A stretch of 64,000 bases of DNA from contig VZQC01004566.1 in assembly GCA_009823505.1 (NCBI GenBank), forward strand, positions 33,247 through 97,246. Direction: 5' to 3'. Below the pieces are notes generated by a model that had not been told where the DNA came from, searched no databases, and was given only the letters and a program-made list of their open reading frames with translations. Origin of the DNA: Rhizomys pruinosus (lineage: Eukaryota > Chordata > Mammalia > Rodentia > Spalacidae). This document shows positions 57,057 to 64,000 of this stretch, piece by piece (within the stretch, counting starts at the first letter, position 1; every line of letters begins with the position of its first letter). Position numbers and translations under genes: made by a program.

Positions 57057-58855
57057 ACATCTTTAGTCATCAGAGAAATGCAAATTAACACTACTTTTGG
57101 AGTGATGCAAAATTAACAGTTTGAGAGTTCATCTTACTGCAGCAGAATGGCTACAATTAAAAAAAAATGACAAGTGCTGGTGAGGATGTGGGGAAAGAGG
57201 GGATACTCATCCACTACTGGTGGGAATGTAAACCGATGTAGTCATTGCAGAAATCAATGTGGTGTTTCTTCAAAAAGCTAAGAATACATCTCCCACATGA
57301 TCCATTTATACTACTCTTGGGCAGGTACTCAGAGGACTCTGTATCCTACAAAAGAGCTACCCACCCATCCACATCCATTGCGTCCTTAGTCACAAAAGCC
57401 AGGAAATAGAAACGACATAGATATCTGCCAACTGATGAATGGATAATGAAAGTATGATTCATTTACAATGGGTCCGTGAATGGGATTCGGGGTGTGGGGG
57501 GGGGGAACAGAACAGGAGTAAGAAGAGGAATAACCAATACAAAATAACTCTGGAAAAGGTCATATGGAAATCTACTATAGAAGCTTCTTTCAATATATAG
57601 ATATATAATAACAAGGGTTTAAATGCAGTTACAATATAATAAGGGTTCAATGGCCCTAGGAAACACCACAGGCAAGCAAATGCAAAACCCATTTCCAGGA
57701 ATAGACTTCCTCTTTTGGAGCTGTTGTCCAGAGATATCCCATAGGTCTTTAAACAATGCTGGCAATTAATTTTATACTTGGTTACCCGTCAGAACTTGAG
57801 AGTAAGATGCTATTGCTGAAGACACTACATAGCTAAGTCATGGAACAAACAAAGAAACCAAGCTGGAACCAACCTTGAAGCTACATCTTTCCTGGATAAC
57901 TTGCATAGTATTAAAAGGAGCTATGTATGTTACTGGCTGAGAGAAGTAATCACCAACCTTACCCAGCTCTGAAGACTGTGAGCTATAGTAATAACTGGTT
58001 TGGCAAGATATGGCCACTGATGTAATAGTGGGATGAATATAACAGGAATAAGCAACTACATTCTAATTGGATTTATGGCCCACTTTCCAATAGGGCACCC
58101 ATACCTGTCACTGTTATCAGGACCAAGAACCTGTGGCTAGACAGGTCACAGGCTGCAGTGGAGAAACTACTATCATTCTGCTAAATAGACATAACATTAA
58201 ACTGACTCATAATGACTTATTGTTAATCTTATGGATTAGTGCATTTCTCACAAGAGAAAGTTCTTCTTGCAGCACATGGTGACTAACATGCAGAGAATAA
58301 GAGACCACAGAGTGCTCAATCCTAAATGGGATGTCTATATCACACCTTCTCTTCCCAAGGCTCAGGAATCATTGCAGAAGAAGGGCAGAACAATTGTAAG
58401 AGCCAAACGTGGTAGATGAATACAAGGAAACTGAGCTGTCTGGACATCCCAGGGCAGCTGCACATATGAACCCACAGCACCTATGGCAGCATGCACAAGA
58501 CCTGTGCAAACCTAAGTCACACAGAGGCTCAGTATGGATGGAAGAAGGGAACAGTTCACCCTAGCCCAAGATGAAGATATATTGGCAATTGACAAATGCT
58601 TGCGGAGAGGGATAGTCAGGTTTCCTTACTAGTATGATACCTGTAGATTGGCCAGATTCCAAAGGAAAGACCCATACCCATGAGAACTTAGCAAACACAC
58701 ATTAGACTTGATGGACCTTTTGAATAAAACGAATGGTAGAGGACATGAAGTTGGGGGTGGGGATAGTAAAGTGGGAGTAGAGAGGGGACATGGAGTCTGA
58801 ATATGATCAAAATACATTGTATGAAATTTCAAATAAAAATATTTTTAAAAGTTAA
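57057..58855 (+). mobile_element. LINE-1: ORF2 C-terminal part and complete Lx-like 3'UTR
   Basis: ORF2 text at 57060-57480 ('tcatcagagaaatgcaaatt', 'ggtgggaatgtaaaccgatg'), then 3'UTR: 'tcatatggaaatctactata', 'cacatatgaacccacagcac', a G-rich 'gaagttgggggtgggg' stretch and the end 'caaaatacattgtatgaaat' with AATAAA at 58832. Frames are broken. This is the clearest Lx-like 3' end in the window. Confidence 0.9.
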
Positions 58856-58884
58856 GTAAGGTTTTGGAATGTTCATTTTTAACA

Positions 58885-59124
58885 CTTTTTTAAATTTATT
58901 TTTCTCTATGTGTATGAATGTACTGTCTGCATGCAGGTCTGTGCACCCATGTTGTGCAATGCCGCAGAGGTCAGAAGAGGGCATCAGATTCCCCTGGAAC
59001 TGGAGTTCTCCTGGAATTGGAGTTTCAGACGGTTCTCAGCCACCATATGGGTGCCGGGAATCGAACGTGGGTCCTCTGCAAGAGCAGTTGGCACTCTTAA
59101 CCGCTAGGCCATCTCTCCAGCCCC
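58885..59124 (-). mobile_element. B3-like SINE with 17-bp duplication
   Basis: Antisense. Both copies of the 17-bp body unit are present. A short flank match, tggaatgtt, lies at 58865-58873 and 59125-59133. Box B is altered to 'cgttcgattcc' on the minus strand. Confidence 0.92.
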
Positions 59125-59133
59125 TGGAATGTT

Positions 59134-59604
59134 TAAAAAGCAACAAAAACTTCTTGGTCACTTTACAAATGTGTTCCACTTAGTTATGCAGAGTTTCAAG
59201 ATTCTGTTTGTTTTTTCAAAGACTTACAGTCTCACAAAGGAGAGTGTACAGTGGGATGCCTGAAAACTCAACACTCTCAACATCCCCAAGAGAGCTATTT
59301 GGTTCCCCATTTTAGGAACTAGAAGACAGCTAACAGCCACAAGTCAGTGCCAGACTGAGGAAGAGAAATTGCTAGTTAAAGTAGATCTCAAATTGATTAC
59401 ATATTTGACACATTTCTGATGTAGTTGTAGTGAACTCAGTCTCTGATCCTTGACCTTAATCTCAACGACTTGATTTTCTTCAATCTAAAAATTATGTAGA
59501 AATGAAATTATAGCCGTTTCCACTGGCTTTATGTACCTCCTCTACTGCCACACTGTCAACGTACCCAAGCTTCCAATGAGCTTGCTTCTAGCAAAAAGAT
59601 AGGA
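59134..59604. other. No gene seen
   Basis: Non-repetitive; no open frame of note. Confidence 0.4.
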
Positions 59605-59750
59605 GGTTGTCAGGCCTTTAATCCCAGCACTCGGGAGGCAGAGGCAGGCGGATTTTTGTGAGTTCAAAGCCAGCATGGTCTACATAGTGAGTTCCAGGAC
59701 AGCTGGGGGTACAGGGAGACCCTGACTCAAAAAGACCAAAGAAGAAGGGG
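59605..59750 (+). mobile_element. B1 SINE
   Basis: Sense copy: 'ggcctttaatcccagcactc', 'ggaggcagaggcaggcggat', 'gtgagttccaggacagct'. The tail has become a purine-rich (GGA)n tract at about 59748-59790. Confidence 0.95.
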
Positions 59751-59790
59751 GGGAGGGAGGAGGGGGAGAGGAGGAGGAGGAGGAGGAGGG

Positions 59791-60180
59791 GCACAGATAA
59801 GAAAACTACCCATGGTCAAAGCCATGCTACACCAAACAACCACCAGCTGATCCACAATAATAACAATTACATAACAAATAATAAATGGTTGTTTTGATTC
59901 CACTTGTTACATACAGTAGCTATCCGGTACACTGCCTTTAAATTTAAATGCACACTGTGACTCATCCATAACACAAAATAACACCATTCCTAAGGAATAA
60001 AAAGTAAATGGGAAGAAAAGAACAGGATTTTTAATTTTTTTCTTAATTTTTCTCTGGTGCTCAATACAAAATGAGAGGAGAAAGAGAACCCAGAATGCAG
60101 CAGTATTTACAATGGCTCAGAGAGCATTCGCTGGAAGTCGGGTAGAAGGGAAAGATAAGAGTCCATACAAGCTTAGGTTT
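59791..60180. other. No gene seen
   Basis: AT-rich, no repeat recognised. Confidence 0.35.
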
Positions 60181-60296
60181 GGATCTTCAGTTTTATTCCA
60201 TTGGTCAACTGGTCTGTTTTTGTGCCAGTACCAGGCTGTCTTTATGACTACAGCCCTATAGTATAGTTTGATGTCTGGTATAGCGATCCCCCCTAA
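60181..60296 (-). mobile_element. LINE-1 ORF2 fragment, antisense
   Basis: 'ttccattggtcaactggtct', 'gtgccagtaccaggctgtct', 'acagccctatagtatagttt' are typical reversed ORF2 text. Confidence 0.88.
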
Positions 60297-61140
60297 GGCT
60301 GACCCGTCTGAACATTCAAAGGAAGAAAAGCCTCAGATTGCCATAAACATCGAACCCCTCTGTGGATCCTACATGTAACAACTAGTTATAATGAGTCCTA
60401 ATGAAACTTACCTTCTAGGTGCCACAAAGGTTCTGATATGAGAGACTTCCTTGCCTTCCCACCCATAGAACAAGGAGAAATACGACAATGATGAGGTCGC
60501 TCCCCAACTGTAAATTGGAGACAACTATTGTAGAGGTAATCTCTTATAAAACCGGTAAAACTGCTTTCTTTAATTGACTACTAGACATGGGAACTGTGGA
60601 AGGGATTACTCTCTGTTCAGAACCAAATATAATACTAAAGTCCTAGGGCTATGCACTCAGGCAAAATATATTAATACAGGAGCTCTGACATCAGCAATGG
60701 ATTGTTCTACCAGGTGGATGTTGGCCAGGGGATCCAAGGCCCCACAAAAGGTAAGGGCTCCTTGCCTCTAAGTTGGGATACCTACAGGAGGAGAGGCAAT
60801 AAGACCCTGCTGCCGAAGACCTGACGTTAACATGGGAGGGATGTATTGAGACCACACATGCAAGTGTACAGATGGCCTCTGGAATGCCAGAGAGTGTTAC
60901 CAAAGGCCACTAAACCAATAAAGCAAATATGGGTCTCCCTGAGTCAAGCAAGACTCCACCGTCAGCACCAGCTACACCTCACCTGCCTGGAAATACTGTG
61001 CAGCAGAGGCAGCCATGTGCCTGTATATCCCAAATCTAATTGGCTATTGGCTCTCCCCTTGGAGAAATAACCCATGGCTGATGCCACAAGCTTACATCCT
61101 CTACAGGTTAGNGAGTTTTCCCATTGTCTTCTTTGGCCCT
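60297..61140 (+). repeat. Dispersed repeat family A, copy 3
   Basis: Aligns with the reverse complement of 26580-27400 ('ctctgtggatcctac', 'aatggattgttctaccaggt', 'ggagaaataacccatggctg'). It lies between two antisense LINE-1 fragments. The ambiguous base at 61112 falls where copy 2 reads on without a break, so here it looks like one uncertain base. Confidence 0.7.
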
Positions 61141-61144
61141 TTTG

Positions 61145-61680
61145 TAAAATATGAGGGTGGCTGAAATTGTATGTGCTCTAGTTTTACATATTCAATTTTG
61201 TTCCTTGGTTTCCATTCTTTTTTGTTTTTTTTTATGTCAGTATAATCGTTTTTATGACTATAGCCCTGATTACAGTTTGAAGTCTGGTGTAGTGATTCCC
61301 CCTACATTGTTCTTTTTTGCTCAAGGTTGCTTTGGGCTATTCGGTGTCTTTTGTTTTCCATATGAATTTAAGGATATTATTTTCTATTTCTGTGAGAAAC
61401 TATGGGTATTTTTAATTGGCATTTTAATTGAATCTGTATATTAATCTGGGTAGAATAGGAACATTTTTAATATACATTAGTTTTCCAATCCATGAGCAAT
61501 GGGGGTCCTTTCCATCTTTTAATGTCTTCTCTCGATCTCCTCTTCAGGGGCTTAAATTTTTTCTTAGAAGATCTCTTGGTGTCTTTGGTAAGGTATGTTC
61601 CTAGTTGTATTTTTAATTTTTTTGAACGCTAATTGGTGAGGGAAAGATTTCCTTATACCTCTTTTCAGTTGCTTGTTTTT
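61145..61680 (-). mobile_element. LINE-1 ORF2 fragment, antisense
   Basis: 'tttgaagtctggtgtagtga', 'caaggttgctttgggctatt', 'catgagcaatgggggtcctt', 'ttcttagaagatctcttgg' are reversed ORF2 text. It repeats part of the stretch in 60181-60296, so the two are separate copies. Confidence 0.85.
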
Positions 61681-62684
61681 TGGTGTGAACTATTTGTTTA
61701 ACTGTAAGAAAATCCTCAACCCAGAGAAGTTACAGAGCTTCCCTAAGGCCTTCCAACTACCAAGTAGAAGTGAGCCACAAATCCTGATTTATTGAATCTA
61801 AAACAGACTCTTTTCATCATTCTAGAAGACTTTGAATAAGGAAAATGGACAGGATATATGTCTTTATTTTCACAAGATTCCACCAGTGCACCTCTAGCTG
61901 ATCACACTGTGATTGGAAATCATCACAGTTTTCAGGACACAGAGATTTGCTTGACTTGTATTCTCTTCTTCCAAGTGCCTCAAATACACAGACAGAGAAC
62001 AATGACATTACCAAAGCCCATTCTAGATAGTATAACTCATATGTACAACTTGGATGCAAATGAAAGAGGCTTGCTGGCTCATGTTCCATAATAAATATGG
62101 GAAAAGAGATCAGTGTGCTTAATGGAAACTTTAATTCAAATTTCTAATTGGGGATACTGTAAGAAGGGGAATGTCCAAACTTCTTGAAAACTGTAAATTG
62201 TTCTCTTAATGATCAAGCACAAATTACAGTAGTGAATCTAAATGACAGGGTTCCACTTGCTGCTGGGAGAGGCACAGTTCCTTCTAGTGTTTTTGAGCTT
62301 GTTGGGCAGAGGACTCAGGGAAAAGCAGGAAGAGTTCTTGCTTGTTGGCTTATAGAGTTGCTAGACACGAGGAAAACCAGTTTTCAAAGAATTACAGTGA
62401 AAGAAAAATTTGAACTTTGACGGTAGGCTATAATTTAAAGGCATTGGCTTAAAAACTTACTTATGGAAATAAGTATGATTCTTGTTTAAAGTACTGGTTT
62501 CCAGTGACTATGCAAAAATTCTACAGATTCTTAAGGTTAGTTATTTCTGCAGCCTATGTGGGGTTTGGGTTACCTTAGAGTTTCTCACTCCCTAAGCAAG
62601 TGCAAAATCTTTGTTTATAGGCAACAAATTGATTTTGGCAGAAATTAATATTAGTTGGACTCACCCATCATACTTTAAAAAATG
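61681..62684. other. No gene seen
   Basis: Overlapping frames of 77-90 codons on both strands at 61817-62091 and a 78-codon frame at 62184-62420; none recognisable. Confidence 0.4.
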
Positions 62685-63190
62685 TTTTTTTTTTTCTTTC
62701 TCTTTTCATATTATATTTATTGGATTTTTTGTATATTTCCTCATACAGAATCTTAATCATCTTTATACCTTCTTACCCATCAGCATCCTCTGATAGCCCC
62801 CCATTGGATTTCATTCACATTCATTCTGACATTTATCAAGATAAGTTAGTGTCCTCAGATATCCTTCAGTGCAAAGTTCACCTGCTGGGGTCTATATCAT
62901 CCTATCTTAGGTCCTTCCATTTAAGAAGGTACTTAGCTCTCCTTCACTTAGTTAAAGCTGCCAAGTTAATCTCTGTCAACAGAGAATTGGGCACTGCTGC
63001 CTATTTCACATGTTTTATTCTGAGTTTTTTGTCGGGTGAGGTAACGGCGCCTATATGCATGCTGACACTCGTGATGGCTTGTAGGTTCATATGAGCAGGG
63101 TCCGCGAGGACTGTAAGAGTCTACTTTTGTTATTGTCCTGGATACATGTGTACACCTTCCTGAGGAAGTAGAGGAAGGGTGACAAGTTTC
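62685..63190 (-). mobile_element. LINE-1 3'UTR relic, antisense
   Basis: T-run, 'ttcatattatatttattgga', 'gatatccttcagtgcaaagt', 'gtaggttcatatgagcaggg' and 'ggactgtaagagtctact' echo the Lx-like 3'UTR in reverse. Heavily decayed; a 124-codon frame across it is not a gene. Confidence 0.5.
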
Positions 63191-63536
63191 AGTGGGATAA
63201 TCAGGGCATTTAAGATCAATTCTCAGCTTTGTAACTTCTTAGCTGTTTAATTTTTGGATTTGCTGGATTTCAAAGCTTAGGGGTGAGGCTGAGTTATTTG
63301 TATTTTACGTAGATGTGTAGTGGATTTTGACTTAGTGAAAGCTTCAGCCCCACTGTCTAGAGGATAGACTGACTTTGAGCACTGACAAGTTTCCCAAGCT
63401 CATGAGGTTCTGTTTACTCATCCCTCAAATGGAATTGAAAGGCACATAAACCTTATCATGTTCTCACACTCTATTTTAAGCATTTATCTTTCTATAAATG
63501 GTTTATTGAGTACTTAACTCATGTTACTAGATTTTA
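63191..63536. other. No gene seen
   Basis: Non-repetitive; no open frame of note. Confidence 0.35.
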
Positions 63537-63715
63537 TTTTTTTTTTTGGTTCTTTCTTTTCTTTCTGAGACAAGGTCTCCATTAGCCTCAGCTGGCCTAT
63601 GAACTTCCATGGGTAGTACTGGAGACTAGCCTCAGATCTTTGCAGATATTCAGTTGCCTGTGAACTCAGTCATATGTGGATTAAGTAGTTAGTGCACCAC
63701 CACACCTTAGCTGTA
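63537..63715 (-). mobile_element. Old B1-related SINE with internal insertion
   Basis: T-run, 'tttctgagacaaggtctcc' and 'gtgcaccaccacacct' mark the two ends of an antisense B1. The middle is unlike B1. Confidence 0.55.
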
Positions 63716-64000
63716 TATGGCTTTTAAAAAAAAAGAAGAGTGAGCACAGCAACCTCTCGCGAACATGAGTAATATATTGGCTATGCATGTAGAAAAGCCC
63801 TTATCAGTATATTGAGATAGGTGATATGAAGGTTTTTGTACTGAGTCCCTGAGCCTTATATACCATGAGACACTGCGAAAGGGCCAGAGGATGGCTGTGC
63901 ATGCTGGGGTTTACTTTACAGGAGAAGAATCAACTTTATAAAGGAAAGTAAAGCAGACTGACCTGGTTCTGGACAGAGACATTTTTATCTCTATTATAGA

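Noticed and set aside
61112..61112. Ambiguous base as an assembly break
   Set aside because: Repeat family A copy 2 reads through the equivalent place without interruption, so this n looks like a single uncertain base.

Overview
The window is nuclear DNA of a muroid rodent (mouse, rat, hamster or vole group). The evidence is its repeats: B1 SINEs (7SL-derived), many tRNA-derived SINEs of the B2/B3 family, LINE-1 fragments with rodent 3' ends, MaLR-type LTRs and one ERV-L provirus related to mouse MERVL. I could not recognise a host protein-coding exon, tRNA, rRNA or CRISPR array. Apart from the provirus, the open frames are short and lie in SINEs, LINE-1 or unremarkable intergenic DNA, so the window reads as intergenic or intronic. 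The species cannot be fixed from this. The B3-like SINE looks recently active here, which suggests a lineage other than house mouse.

Layout. 1-6.3 kb: a fragment of an unclassified dispersed repeat (family A), non-repetitive AT-rich DNA, two B3-like SINEs, old B1s and a LINE-1 3' end. 6.3-22.6 kb: a very large inverted repeat. The left arm (about 6322-13738) is repeated in reverse complement at about 15175-22570, around a 1.4 kb spacer. Both arms carry the same nested LINE-1 and SINE insertions. The right arm ends exactly at an ambiguous base (n at 22571) and carries many small indels, so it is either a young palindrome or an assembly fold-back. 22.6-31.5 kb: SINEs, repeat family A (26.6-27.6 kb) and a LINE-1 ORF2 3' fragment (28.1-28.8 kb).

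31571-38252: a complete ERV-L provirus on the minus strand. It has two 481-bp LTRs (about 15 hand-counted differences), a Leu-type primer binding site, a frameshifted gag and an uninterrupted 1176-codon pro-pol frame. That frame encodes protease, RT, RNase H, integrase and, after integrase, a dUTPase domain. There is no room for env. 38.3-49.8 kb: MLT1-like LTR relic, old B3s, LINE-1 fragments in both orientations and B1s. 49.8-53.2 kb is largely non-repetitive. 53.2-59.1 kb: a LINE-1 containing a higher-order minisatellite, a full-length MaLR-like element (LTR-internal-LTR, Leu-type PBS) with two SINE insertions, and another LINE-1 with its 3'UTR. 59.1-64 kb: B1, family A copy 3, antisense LINE-1 fragments and an ambiguous base at 61112.

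The elements form a dependency chain known for these families. LINE-1 machinery mobilises B1 and B2/B3 SINEs; their target-site duplications and A-rich tails are visible here. ERV-L is thought to supply proteins to gag/pol-less MaLR elements. The ERV-L and MaLR elements here share a Leu-type PBS after an identical 5-nt gap. All alignments were done by eye, so counts and boundaries are approximate where stated.
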